Below, piece by piece: positions 28,398-36,497 of a DNA stretch of 64,000 nucleotides; position 1 is the stretch's first letter; each line of letters starts with the position of its first letter. The notes under the pieces are model-generated. The model was not told where the DNA came from. It saw only the letters and a list, made by a program, of their open reading frames with translations, and ran no database searches. The stretch is taken from contig NZ_CP117969.2 of assembly GCF_028743515.2 (NCBI RefSeq), positions 2,761,501-2,825,500 on the forward strand, given 5' to 3'. Origin of the DNA: Imtechella halotolerans. GTDB lineage: Bacteria; Bacteroidota; Bacteroidia; Flavobacteriales; Flavobacteriaceae. A program made the position numbers and the translations under genes.

Positions 28398-29300
28398 ATG
28401 AAAAGTAAGTTAAATGTCCGTATTTTAACGCTGTTTATACTTGGGTTTGCGTATAGCTATGCTCAGCAACAACCCTATAATTTGTTTTATAGGTATACTT
28501 TGAATTCCTTAAACCCAGCAGTGGCAGGTGCTCATAAGGCATGGGAGGTGGCAACTGATTTTCGTTTTCAATGGCAAGGAGTAGAAGATGCGCCACGATA
28601 TCAAACCTTTCTATTATCTGCTCCAGTGGGAAAACGTATAGGTCTAGGTTTGTCTGCTATCAATGATAAGGTGTTTGTGGAGCAGCAGACGACTATGTAT
28701 GTAGATGTTTCATATGCATTACCAATTTCCGTTGATGCTACTCTGTTTTTAGGAATCAAAGCAGGAGGTCGTATTTATTCATTAGACGCATCCAGAATCG
28801 ATGTTCCACAGCCTTCAGATCCTTATTTGCAATCAATATCTGGTGAATTTAGACCTAATGTAGGAGTTGGAATGTATTTAACTCATAAGGACTTCTACAT
28901 TTCTTTGTCTGCTCCTCGTTTGTTAGATTCCAAGAAATCAGATTTAGTCGAAGGACGTGCAACAACAGTGGCAGATAGGATACATGTGTATCTGAGTGGG
29001 GGATATGATGTTGATATTAGTTCGGATTTAACACTTCGCCCATCTATAATGCTGAGAAATGTTGAGGGTGCAGATTTGCTGTTAGATGTGACTGCGGCAC
29101 TACGTTATATGGGAAATTTTGAAGCAGGATTGGTTTATCGTAGTAGCAACTCTTTTGGTGCTTTGATATTGGCTCAGGTGTTTGATGGTATCCGGTTGGG
29201 ATATGGATATGAAAATGCTTTACAACGTAATTTATTGGTTGCTACTCGTGGCTCACATGAATTTTTATTATTGTTGGAAGTAGATAAGCTTCTGCGTTAA
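28398..29300 (+). CDS. PorP/SprF-family type IX secretion outer-membrane protein
   Basis: Outer-membrane beta-barrel protein of 300 residues with signal peptide (MKSKLNVRILTLFILGFAYSYAQ) and the family's NPAVAGAHKAWEV start of the barrel. In F. johnsoniae, SprF is needed to display the adhesin SprB, and genes for type B CTD proteins are typically paired with their own SprF-like protein. The 3-bp spacing after the metallopeptidase gene predicts that this one serves that peptidase, perhaps keeping it at the surface. The barrel strands run to the last residues (EFLLLLEVDKLLR). Confidence 0.92.
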   Translation: MKSKLNVRILTLFILGFAYSYAQQQPYNLFYRYTLNSLNPAVAGAHKAWEVATDFRFQWQGVEDAPRYQTFLLSAPVGKRIGLGLSAINDKVFVEQQTTMYVDVSYALPISVDATLFLGIKAGGRIYSLDASRIDVPQPSDPYLQSISGEFRPNVGVGMYLTHKDFYISLSAPRLLDSKKSDLVEGRATTVADRIHVYLSGGYDVDISSDLTLRPSIMLRNVEGADLLLDVTAALRYMGNFEAGLVYRSSNSFGALILAQVFDGIRLGYGYENALQRNLLVATRGSHEFLLLLEVDKLLR

Positions 29301-29308
29301 ATAGCGTA

Positions 29309-29875
29309 TTATTTTCCATTAAAAGTATTCATAGTTGTGTTAATGCCGGCTAATCCAAAGGACAAAATAGCTTCACTACATTTTTGAAGTCGTTCTGGTA
29401 ACTTTTGTTCTTCTTCGGTATTCCAATCACCTAAAACATAGTCTACCTGTCTTCCTTTTGAGAATTCATTACTTATGCCAAAACGGAATCGATTGTATTG
29501 GGTGGTTCCTAATTGTTGTTGAATGTCTTTAAGACCGTTATGGCCTCCATCACTTCCTTTGGTTTTAATACGAATACTCCCGAATGGAAGATTAAGATCA
29601 TCGGTAATTACCATGATATTTTCTAATGGAATATTTTCCTTTTCCATCCAGTACTTCACAGCTTTGCCACTTAAGTTCATATAGGTTGAGGGTTTCAATA
29701 GAATAAAACTACGTCCTTTGTGTTTTATCGTAGCGATTGCTCCCAATTTTTGCGTTTCAAAAGTTGCATCGTTCCTAGATGCTAAATACTCAACAACCTT
29801 AAAACCAATGTTGTGGCGGGTATTTTCGTATTCAGTGCCTATATTGCCTAATCCTATAATTAAAAACTTCTTCAT
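29309..29875 (-). CDS. pth: Peptidyl-tRNA hydrolase
   Basis: Releases peptides from prematurely dropped peptidyl-tRNA. Beginning at MKKFLIIGLGNIG gives 188 residues and the family's start; an in-frame ATG 20 codons upstream (29935) would add an unrelated extension. The catalytic His is in NTRHNIGF (H21), with LGNIGTEY before it and GSDGGHNGLKDI plus FRFGI later. It lies 8 bp from the converging porP-like gene, with no visible hairpin between. A strong terminator lies upstream, after rplY, so pth must have a separate promoter or rely on read-through. Confidence 0.96.
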   Translation of the reverse strand: MKKFLIIGLGNIGTEYENTRHNIGFKVVEYLASRNDATFETQKLGAIATIKHKGRSFILLKPSTYMNLSGKAVKYWMEKENIPLENIMVITDDLNLPFGSIRIKTKGSDGGHNGLKDIQQQLGTTQYNRFRFGISNEFSKGRQVDYVLGDWNTEEEQKLPERLQKCSEAILSFGLAGINTTMNTFNGK

Positions 29876-29947
29876 AGCATGGTTAGTGGTCTCTATTGAG
29901 GATGAACGTTTTAAAAATGATATTAGAAATTTCACCTATAGTTTTTG

Positions 29948-29985
29948 GTAAAAATAAAAAACATCCCGCTTAGAGGCGGGATGTT
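29948..29985 (-). terminator. Terminator after rplY
   Basis: A perfect 10-bp stem, AACATCCCGC (29960-29969) with GCGGGATGTT (29976-29985), is followed on the minus strand by a long U-rich tract (plus strand AAAAATAAAAA). Confidence 0.85.
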
Positions 29986-30006
29986 GAAATGGTAATTTTA
30001 TGAAAA

Positions 30007-30618
30007 TTATTTTTTCTTACCTCCTTTAGCAGCCTTTTCAGCTTTAGCAGCTTCTTGAGCAGCCTTCATAGCAGCACGTGAAATTCTCACTTGACATACT
30101 ACAGTGTTGTCAGGGTGCATAATTTTGAAGTTTTCTTGTGCAATTGCAGTAATATACTTCTTGTTACCCATTTCCATGCCAGAGATATCAGCATAGATGT
30201 AATCCGGTAGATTAGATGGTAATGCTTTTACTTTAAGCTTACGATTGTTCAAACGCAATACACCACCAGCCATAACTCCAGGAGAATTTCCGGTTACTTT
30301 TACAGGTACTTCTACGGTTACTTCTTTGTCATCATGAAGTTGGTAAAAATCGATGTGCATGATGCTGTCATTTACAGGGTGAAACTGAATGTCCTGTAAG
30401 ATAGCACTAAATGTTTGTCCACCTTCTAGGTCAATCACTGCCGTATGTACATCGGGAGTGTAAACCAATTTAGAAAAGGCTAGTTCGTCAGCTGAAAAGT
30501 GAATTGGTGTGTCTCCTCCGTAAAGTACGCAAGGAACCTTTCCAGCATTACGTAAGGCTTTAGTCGAGGACTTGCCCACGCTTTCTCTTTGAGATCCTTT
30601 GATAGTAATTGACTTCAT
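30007..30618 (-). CDS. rplY: Ribosomal protein bL25, long (Ctc) form
   Basis: 5S rRNA-binding protein of the large subunit. The 203 residues comprise the L25 beta-barrel (about 1-95, [20 protein letters not shown]) and the C-terminal TL5/Ctc domain (about 96-180, [20 protein letters not shown]). The tail is Ala/Lys-rich ([19 protein letters not shown]), common in this phylum. It follows prs by 25 bp on the same strand, the usual prs-rplY pairing seen in many bacteria, and closes that operon with a terminator. Confidence 0.97.
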   Translation of the reverse strand: MKSITIKGSQRESVGKSSTKALRNAGKVPCVLYGGDTPIHFSADELAFSKLVYTPDVHTAVIDLEGGQTFSAILQDIQFHPVNDSIMHIDFYQLHDDKEVTVEVPVKVTGNSPGVMAGGVLRLNNRKLKVKALPSNLPDYIYADISGMEMGNKKYITAIAQENFKIMHPDNTVVCQVRISRAAMKAAQEAAKAEKAAKGGKKK

Positions 30619-30643
30619 TGTATATAAATAAAAATTAAAAAAT

Positions 30644-31585
30644 TTACATTAAAAACTTAGAACTTATAGATGTATTGTGATGAACTCTATGCATTACATC
30701 TGCAAATAAATCTGCGCAGCTAAGTACTTTTATCTTATCGCTTTGTTGCTTAAGAGGGATTGAATCTGTTACAATTAATTCTGTTAATTGCGATTTTTCA
30801 ATTCGATCGTATGCGTCTCCACTCAAGATTGGATGGGTGATAATGGCTCGAACACTAAGAGCTCCACGCTCCATCATAAGATCAGCTGCTTTGGTTAGAG
30901 TGCCAGCGGTATCTACCATGTCATCCACCAATACCACATTTTTTCCTTCTACTTCGCCAATAAGCTCCATATATTCAATAACATTGGCTTTTTTACGCTG
31001 TTTGTAACATATTACGACGTCACTACTTAGAAATTTAGAATATGCATAGGCTCTTTTTGAACCTCCCATGTCTGGAGAAGCAATGCTTAAATTCTCCAAG
31101 TTTAGACTTCTTAAATAAGGTAGAAAGACTGTAGAGGCAAATAAATGATCTACCGGTCTTTCGAAGAATCCTTGGATTTGGTCAGCGTGCAAATCCATAG
31201 TTATGATTCGTGTTGCTCCGGCTGTTTCCAGAAGGTTGGCAACTAATTTTGCGGCTATGGGCACTCGAGGTTTGTCTTTTCTATCCTGACGAGCCCAACC
31301 AAAATAAGGCATAACAGCCGTAATGTGTCTTGCAGAAGCCCTTTTTGCGGCGTCTAGCATTAAAAGCATTTCCATTAAATTCTCAGAACTTGGATGCGTA
31401 GAGCCAATGATGAATACACGTGCTCCGCGCACTGATTCTTCAAACGAAGGTTGAAATTCTCCGTCACTGAATCTAGAAAAATGTACCTTGCCTAATTCTG
31501 ATCCAAATGCTTTAGCAATTTTTTCTGCTAATTCTGTGCTTGCCGAACAAGCGAAAATTTTTGGTTCCGGCACTGTATAAGCCAT
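30644..31585 (-). CDS. prs: Ribose-phosphate pyrophosphokinase
   Basis: Makes PRPP from ribose 5-phosphate and ATP for nucleotides, His and Trp. The 313-residue protein carries the ATP-contacting FSRFSDGEF segment, the [11 protein letters not shown] motif with the catalytic His region, and the PRPP-binding loop [14 protein letters not shown]. The [12 protein letters not shown] flexible loop is present. The divergent tRNA-Leu promoter begins about 100 bp upstream. Confidence 0.98.
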   Translation of the reverse strand: MAYTVPEPKIFACSASTELAEKIAKAFGSELGKVHFSRFSDGEFQPSFEESVRGARVFIIGSTHPSSENLMEMLLMLDAAKRASARHITAVMPYFGWARQDRKDKPRVPIAAKLVANLLETAGATRIITMDLHADQIQGFFERPVDHLFASTVFLPYLRSLNLENLSIASPDMGGSKRAYAYSKFLSSDVVICYKQRKKANVIEYMELIGEVEGKNVVLVDDMVDTAGTLTKAADLMMERGALSVRAIITHPILSGDAYDRIEKSQLTELIVTDSIPLKQQSDKIKVLSCADLFADVMHRVHHNTSISSKFLM

Positions 31586-31687
31586 TCTTAAAATGTTGTT
31601 TAGTAGTTTGTTATTAGTGTGTTGTGTAAATTGAGGTGCAAATTTAGAAATTTATTCGAACCTGACTAGATTTTTTTGTTTGTTTTT

Positions 31688-31720
31688 TTGGTTAGTATCT
31701 CAAAAAAATAATTACATTTG
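31688..31720 (+). promoter_or_regulatory. Predicted promoter of tRNA-Leu
   Basis: TTG (31688-31690) and TACATTTG (31713-31720), separated by 22 bp, lie about 26 bases before the mature tRNA 5' end. Confidence 0.55.
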
Positions 31721-31746
31721 CACCCATCATTAACAGAAGTCATCTT

Positions 31747-31826
31747 GCCTGGGTGGCGGAATTGGTAGACGCGCACGACTCAAACTCGTGTTCCTCGGAG
31801 TGTGGGTTCGATTCCCACCCCAGGTA
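31747..31826 (+). tRNA. tRNA-Leu, anticodon CAA
   Basis: Complete cloverleaf: acceptor GCCTGGG (31747-31753) with CCCAGGT (31819-31825, ending in a G-U pair), an AATTGGTAGA-type D-loop, anticodon stem CACGA/TCGTG with loop CTCAAAC giving anticodon CAA, an 11-base variable arm as expected for a class II tRNA, and T-stem GTGGG/CCCAC with TTCGATT. The discriminator is A, required for leucine. The 3' CCA is not encoded. It decodes UUG. Confidence 0.97.
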
Positions 31827-31828
31827 CA

Positions 31829-31856
31829 AAGCCTTGCAACTGCAAGGCTTTTTTAT
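31829..31856 (+). terminator. Terminator after tRNA-Leu
   Basis: A 10-bp perfect stem AAGCCTTGCA (31829-31838) / TGCAAGGCTT (31841-31850) ends in TTTTTTATTT. It touches the 3' end of the converging small gene and may serve both strands. Confidence 0.85.
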
Positions 31857-32011
31857 TTGGATTCTTGTAAGTTTGGCGTTAAAGATTGATATTCTTTAGT
31901 TAGTTCAATTCGGAATTCTTTTCTTAATTCGTCGCTTTCCGCATAGCATACTGGTGAGCTATTTCTTTTTTGAAGATGATTTTTGGTGTATTGATTTTTT
32001 CGACTTTTCAT
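31853..32011 (-). CDS. Small hypothetical protein
   Basis: A 52-residue basic protein starting MKSRKNQYTKNHLQKRNSS, followed by PVCYAESDELRKEFR and a hydrophilic tail. The frame is open 20 codons further upstream, but those are hydrophobic and look like untranslated leader. I recall short flavobacterial proteins with an SPVCYA-x-S-x-ELR-x-EF pattern, which supports a real gene; this was not checked. No function is known. It lies at the end of a minus-strand stretch that also holds two terminator hairpins (32071-32104 and 32177-32201). Confidence 0.5.
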   Translation of the reverse strand: MKSRKNQYTKNHLQKRNSSPVCYAESDELRKEFRIELTKEYQSLTPNLQESK

Positions 32012-32070
32012 GAGTGAAATGATGAACTTTAAAATTACGTTTTTTTGTTTAAATTCTACGAAGTCGGTCA

Positions 32071-32104
32071 AAAAATAAAAAAGCCTTCCAAATAAGGAAA
32101 GCTT
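32071..32104 (-). terminator. Minus-strand terminator in the gene-free stretch
   Basis: AAGCCTTCC (32081-32089) and GGAAAGCTT (32096-32104) form a stem with one mismatch. The minus strand continues in a long T-rich tract (complement of 32071-32080). Confidence 0.75.
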
Positions 32105-32107
32105 TTC

Positions 32108-32149
32108 ATTGGTTTAACTACTAAACCTGTGTAAACCAATAGTTTACAC
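32108..32149 (-). promoter_or_regulatory. Overlapping, mutually exclusive hairpins before a terminator
   Basis: Two small hairpins, GGTTTA/TAAACC (32111-32116 with 32122-32127) and GTGTAAAC/GTTTACAC (32129-32136 with 32142-32149), compete with a third longer pairing, ATTGGTTTA/TAAACCAAT (32108-32116 with 32132-32140). All precede a terminator in the minus-strand RNA. The arrangement is that of an attenuator or switch, ahead of the small gene at 31853-32011; no ligand or leader peptide is apparent. Confidence 0.4.
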
Positions 32150-32176
32150 AAAACAACACAACTAATCTTTATTGCC

Positions 32177-32316
32177 AAAAAAAGCCCCTCTTTCCGGAGC
32201 TAATTTTGCGTTTTGACTCTTAGGCCAATTTATTTTTAAAATACATTATCTTTTGTTGAACCACAAATTTATAGTGGTTAGCCCTCCTGTTTATAGGCAG
32301 CTCCTTACAAAACAGG
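32177..32316 (-). ncRNA. Putative small RNA, about 140 nt, unidentified
   Basis: A promoter (next entry) and a rho-independent terminator frame this minus-strand segment, which has no open frame. It would fold into a 5' hairpin CCTGTTT/AAACAGG with an inner AGG/CCT stem, then a GGCTAA/TTGGCC closing helix around a CCAC/GTGG hairpin, and ends with AGCTCC-loop-GGGGCT (32183-32201) and seven U. It does not carry the conserved cores of tmRNA, RNase P or SRP RNA. A 6S-like or Bacteroidota-specific regulatory RNA remains possible. Confidence 0.5.
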
Positions 32317-32320
32317 CTTG

Positions 32321-32350
32321 CAAATATAATGTAAATTTTTACAAATGCAA
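32321..32350 (-). promoter_or_regulatory. Promoter of the putative small RNA
   Basis: On the minus strand TTG (complement of 32348-32350) and TATATTTG (complement of 32321-32328) are 19 bp apart, an excellent match to the Bacteroidota consensus. Confidence 0.6.
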
Positions 32351-32410
32351 CAGTTATTTATTTTTTGTTGCGGTATTATAACTTTTTCAACTATTACTGA
32401 TCGAAAAAAA

Positions 32411-33076
32411 TTAGATAAGTCCTAAATCTTTTGTCATGGACACTAAATGGACTGTATTTTTGGCCTTGAAGTATATTTTTAATTTGTTTATTCTTTTTTC
32501 AATACTACTCAGACTATATGGACTAATGTCTTGTTCTTTAAAGTGTATCGAAATTTCATCCTGGGATAATCCTAGGGAAAGTTGTCGAACAAGTTCTATG
32601 TCATAACTGTCAATTTCAAGAATTGTTTTATGGCTTAGTGCAGTCGAAAGGGACGGAGATACATATTTTTCTCCTTGCGTAATAGTATTGATTGCCTCAA
32701 TGAGCTCATTGAGGCTGTTGCGGCTTTTGTGGACATATGCATTGATGTCTAATTCGTCAAAGAATTGGCGTATTTTAAAAATTCGGTCTTCTACTGAAAA
32801 CAGAATTGTTGTAAGCTCTGGCTGCTCCTTTTTAATAGTTTTTATTAATTGATCTCCAGAGGTGATTTTTTCTTCTCTATGATCATTTTTAAAAGATAGG
32901 TCTGAAATTAAAAGGTCAAAAGGGATGTTATCCTGAATTGCTTTTTTAAGTTTTAGATAGGCTTCATCGCAATATTTAGTATGCGCTATTTCAACATCAA
33001 ATTTTTCCTTTAATTTGGCTTCTATTCCCAGTGAAGAGATATCTAAATCTTCAGCAATTAAAATTTTTTTGAACAT
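32411..33076 (-). CDS. Response regulator, REC plus LuxR-like helix-turn-helix
   Basis: Two-component output protein of 221 residues. The receiver domain (1-125) has the acidic pair E9-D10, the phospho-acceptor D59 in LLISDLSF, the Ser of LFSVEDR and the Lys of YVHKS. The C-terminal domain (about 155-215) is a divergent NarL/LuxR-type DNA-binding domain (LVRQLSLGLSQDEISIHF, then SSIEKRINKLKIYF). A kinase gene should lie directly upstream, but only its last 69 codons remain, ending 2 bp before this start, so the regulator is orphaned from its cognate sensor or is driven by another. Confidence 0.88.
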   Translation of the reverse strand: MFKKILIAEDLDISSLGIEAKLKEKFDVEIAHTKYCDEAYLKLKKAIQDNIPFDLLISDLSFKNDHREEKITSGDQLIKTIKKEQPELTTILFSVEDRIFKIRQFFDELDINAYVHKSRNSLNELIEAINTITQGEKYVSPSLSTALSHKTILEIDSYDIELVRQLSLGLSQDEISIHFKEQDISPYSLSSIEKRINKLKIYFKAKNTVHLVSMTKDLGLI

Positions 33077-33078
33077 AG

Positions 33079-33288
33079 TTAGACAGGGAAATTAATTATT
33101 GATTTAAATCCTTTTCCGGGACGAGTTTCAAAAGTAACATTCCCATTAATATCTTTTATACGGTTTTCCACATTGTTAAGACCACCCTTCTTTTTTTTAA
33201 GGTCTAAGGTTGTTCCTTTTCCATTATCCGCATATTTTATGGTAATGGTTTTTTTATCTGAATATATTGTAATGGCACTAATGTAAAA
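33079..33288 (-). pseudogene. Remnant of a sensor histidine kinase (ATPase end only)
   Basis: The frame encodes the last 69 residues of a HATPase_c domain: VTIKYADNGKGT-like TITIKYADNGKGTTLDL (the G1 box, N-G-K-G), then GGLNNVENRIKDI (G2-like) and GNVTFETRPGKGFKS ending INFPV. An in-frame TAG lies immediately upstream (33289-33291), and I find no continuation of the kinase in any frame up to 33499. The dimerisation domain, sensor and N-box are gone, and no plausible start codon precedes the ATPase motifs. It adjoins its response regulator by 2 bp, the usual kinase-regulator order. A further 30-codon Pro-rich tail (QIQPPPPPPNNGGN) at about 33296-33400 may be the end of another lost gene. Confidence 0.75.
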
Positions 33289-33499
33289 CTATTTTTAATT
33301 ACCTCCATTATTTGGTGGAGGTGGAGGAGGTTGTATTTGACCATCATCTCCACGACAGGTTTGTGTTAATCTGTAGAGTTCGGGAAATAGGTATAAATGG
33401 TTCAATTAGGTCGAATCGTAGATTTGAAATTCTATGAATGTATTTGTGTAGGTTGTGTTTTTAGAAGGTTAAAAAATTCAATTATAAGTAGGGGAAAAT

Positions 33500-34792
33500 T
33501 TAATGTTTTGATTTTTTATATATCCATTCTATAAGAAAACAAGCTAGAATTATACTTATGGAAATCAAGACTCCTAAAAAATTGGATTTGTATTGTTGAT
33601 TTACTAAAATTAATAAAGCTATGGTTGATAATACAATCCCAATTAGAGGAATTAATTTGTTCGCGTCGATCTTATTAGATAGTTTGTACCCTACATAATT
33701 CACAATTCCAAAAATGATTAAAAATCCAATACTCCCGGCGGTAGAAATACTTTCCAATTTCAAAGTATTTACTAAAATCAATGTTGAGATGGCTGTGATT
33801 AATAATCCTATAGGTTGGTTCCAAAATTGGGCAAGAAAATGATGAGGTAATTCATCATCCTCGGCAATTTCGAAATTTACTCTGCTTCCACCATATAGAG
33901 ACGCATTAATTGCTGAAAAAGTAGAGATTAATGCTGCGATAGTGATAATAGTAAAACCGGTATTTCCGAGGGTTGGTTTGGCAGCCTCTGCTAGTACATA
34001 ATCCTGAGCAATAGTAATAGTTTTGAAAGGCAATAATCCAATAGTTACTATGGTGATAATAATATATAGTACTATTACAAAGATTACGGAATAGTAATAA
34101 GCTTTAGGCAGATTCCTTTCGGGATTGTCAATATCAGGGGCTGCATTGGCAATAAGTTCAAACCCTTCATATGCTACAAAAATGACCATACCACCAGCTA
34201 AAATATGTATAGGTGTTTCCCAATTGGAAATAGTTAATTGAACTAAATTGTTGGTGTCTTTTAGTCCATATGCACCTATTGTAATAAATCCTATAAGGAT
34301 AATTAGCTTTATTACAACTGCATAAGATTCAATTTTCCCAACGACTTTTATGCTATAGTAGTTTATAGCTGTGGCAAGAATTATGATAGCGTTGGCGTAT
34401 ATGTGAGAATCAATTAGTCTACTATGGGTGATTTGTAATAGATTTGGGGCGTACGAGCCAAATGCTGAAGCATATAAGGATAACATGATAATATAGCTTA
34501 TCCAAAGTAGGTTATTAATAGATCCACTAAAGACTGATTTTCCGAAACCTTTATTAATAAACTTTACCGTACCTCCTCGGTCAGGGTATTTTTTTGAAAG
34601 TTTAACATAGCTATATGAAGTAATAAGAGCTAGAATTCCTGCTAATAGAAATGACACTGGTGTTCCTCCTTTGGCAATCGAGACAGCTAGACCTAAAACC
34701 GCGAAAATGCCTCCACCTACCATTCCACCAATTCCAATAGCCATGGCTTCTTTAAGGGTGATTTTGGAGTTTACAGTTTTTTTAGAATTCAT
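33500..34792 (-). CDS. APC-family amino acid permease
   Basis: Inner-membrane amino acid/polyamine transporter. The protein has 430 residues from the ATG giving MNSKKTVNSKITLKE; an upstream in-frame ATG (34846) would overlap the preceding gene. About 12 membrane helices are visible. The first carries the substrate-binding GIGGMVGGGIFAVLG, and the sixth region carries FVAYEGFELIANAAPDIDNP, both diagnostic of the APC superfamily. The substrate is not determinable. It starts 16 bp after the CocE-type hydrolase stop, so peptide hydrolysis and amino acid uptake may be linked. Confidence 0.92.
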   Translation of the reverse strand: MNSKKTVNSKITLKEAMAIGIGGMVGGGIFAVLGLAVSIAKGGTPVSFLLAGILALITSYSYVKLSKKYPDRGGTVKFINKGFGKSVFSGSINNLLWISYIIMLSLYASAFGSYAPNLLQITHSRLIDSHIYANAIIILATAINYYSIKVVGKIESYAVVIKLIILIGFITIGAYGLKDTNNLVQLTISNWETPIHILAGGMVIFVAYEGFELIANAAPDIDNPERNLPKAYYYSVIFVIVLYIIITIVTIGLLPFKTITIAQDYVLAEAAKPTLGNTGFTIITIAALISTFSAINASLYGGSRVNFEIAEDDELPHHFLAQFWNQPIGLLITAISTLILVNTLKLESISTAGSIGFLIIFGIVNYVGYKLSNKIDANKLIPLIGIVLSTIALLILVNQQYKSNFLGVLISISIILACFLIEWIYKKSKH

Positions 34793-34808
34793 TTCTTTTA
34801 CTTTAAAA

Positions 34809-36497
34809 CTAGTCTGTCCAAATTGGAATTTTAATAAAACTCTCATTGTGCCATTTGATCTCTAAAGGATCCCCAGCATCCTTTATAGTTTCTGTTGGAA
34901 CGGGTTTCCCAGAACCGTAATTAATAATCTCAAATGGATGTTTATTAATGTTCAATAAAATAATTAGTCTGCTGCCTTTAGTTATTTTTTTACTTACAAA
35001 CCTGGTATTTTTAATTGGTAATGTATTTTTTTTATTTGGATGCAATAAGCTTCTTTGACTGTTGTCTTGAGTGTAACTTGCCCGACCTAGATAACGTGTA
35101 AGAAAAAAATAATTTCCATCTGGCATTAGTTCATATAGAGCCAAAGAAATATCCATATCCTTTTTGTTTATGGTGGTTGTTAGATTTCCGGTAAATGAGC
35201 CAGTAATTTCAAAATCTTTTTGTAATGGTTCTGATATATAGGTTACCCCATTACTAATGACCAAAGAATCAAAAATGATTTTTGGGGTATAGTAATTATT
35301 TTGGCTTTCTCTGTCTTTAAAATCTACTGTTTGTTTTTCATATTTTTTAGTTTTCGGTTTTTGAGTGGAGAGTTTTCTTTGATCCAGGTAAAATAACAAT
35401 GTGTCATTGTTTATTTGGGACAGAGATGATGCGTGTTTCCATGAATTAGTCCCCATTACCTGATAGTTAACTTTATCTTTTAGTAGAGCAGGTTTTGGTT
35501 TTCCTTTTAAGATGAAGTCGAGCCATTCGTATGCAAGAGTCATCATATTTAAATGTGCAATACTATCAATTTGATAATCTTTTAAGTTTTCTGCCGCTTT
35601 CCGTTGTCCTCCCCAATGATCATAAGGCCCAATTACAACATAGTGGTTGGCTTTTGGATTGTGTTTAGTATGTAATTTAAAATATTGAAGTGCTCCTAAT
35701 TGAGAATCATCGTAGTAACCTGTGGTAGTTAGAATAGGGATATTTATATTTTTATATTCTTCTTGAGTTGGAACCATAGACTTCCAATAGGAGTCATAGG
35801 TTGTGTGATTTATCCATTTTTGAAAAATTAAATTAGTATATCCTGCCATGCTATCCATTCTGTTAAAAGCTACTCCATCATCATACCACTCAAAAGGCAG
35901 ACTTCTTTTAATAGGGGGCATTTTATAAATGCTATGATGTGGCCAATATAGGCTTAGATTAAGTTGAACGTTGTTTTCCATAGGAGTGTCAAATCCTGGC
36001 ATAACTGCAACCTGTGGAACAATTGTTTTTAGGGCAGGATGAATTTTTTTAACAGTTGCCCATTGTGAGAATCCTGTATAACTACCACCGTACATGCCTA
36101 TAGATCCATTACACCAAGGCTGTTTACTTATATAATCAAGAATGTCATAAATGTCAGTGCTTTCGTTTTCATAGGGGGTATAGTACTTTAGATCGGTTTT
36201 AATACCTCTTGCGTACGCAACAATTCCTACATAATCTCTATCTGCACTTGCTTTAGCAAAATTGGAATCGTTTGGTCCTTGATGGTAGGTAGTGTAAAAA
36301 AGAATCGCTGGGAGTGGTTTTAAATTAGTCTTTTTTCGTACGATTATAGCTGAAATATCAATTCCGCTTCTAGTAGGTATGAGTAGACTATCTTGAATAT
36401 AAATTGATGATTCTGGAATTGGTTGTTGAGCGGATAAAAGAGAGCTGAAAGCAATTAAAAATAAAATAAAACAATAGTGAGTCTTTTTTTTTCGCAT
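34809..36497 (-). CDS. CocE/NonD-family exported hydrolase (X-Pro dipeptidyl-peptidase-like)
   Basis: Alpha/beta-hydrolase of 562 residues with a signal peptide (MRKKKTHYCFILFLIAFSSLLSA). The nucleophile is S139 in GMYGGSYTGFS, with the acid in the TTGYYDDSQLGA region and the His in VIGPYDHWGG. The C-terminal third is the jelly-roll domain of the family (FEITGSFTGNLTTTINKKD). Members cleave X-Pro dipeptides, cocaine-type esters or glutaryl-cephalosporins; the substrate here is unknown. It is the first gene of a two-gene unit with the APC permease. Confidence 0.9.
   Translation of the reverse strand: MRKKKTHYCFILFLIAFSSLLSAQQPIPESSIYIQDSLLIPTRSGIDISAIIVRKKTNLKPLPAILFYTTYHQGPNDSNFAKASADRDYVGIVAYARGIKTDLKYYTPYENESTDIYDILDYISKQPWCNGSIGMYGGSYTGFSQWATVKKIHPALKTIVPQVAVMPGFDTPMENNVQLNLSLYWPHHSIYKMPPIKRSLPFEWYDDGVAFNRMDSMAGYTNLIFQKWINHTTYDSYWKSMVPTQEEYKNINIPILTTTGYYDDSQLGALQYFKLHTKHNPKANHYVVIGPYDHWGGQRKAAENLKDYQIDSIAHLNMMTLAYEWLDFILKGKPKPALLKDKVNYQVMGTNSWKHASSLSQINNDTLLFYLDQRKLSTQKPKTKKYEKQTVDFKDRESQNNYYTPKIIFDSLVISNGVTYISEPLQKDFEITGSFTGNLTTTINKKDMDISLALYELMPDGNYFFLTRYLGRASYTQDNSQRSLLHPNKKNTLPIKNTRFVSKKITKGSRLIILLNINKHPFEIINYGSGKPVPTETIKDAGDPLEIKWHNESFIKIPIWTD

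Noticed and set aside
33296-33400. Pro-rich 30-codon frame upstream of the kinase remnant
   Set aside because: Too short for a gene, preceded by a stop and without a start codon; kept only as a note with the remnant.
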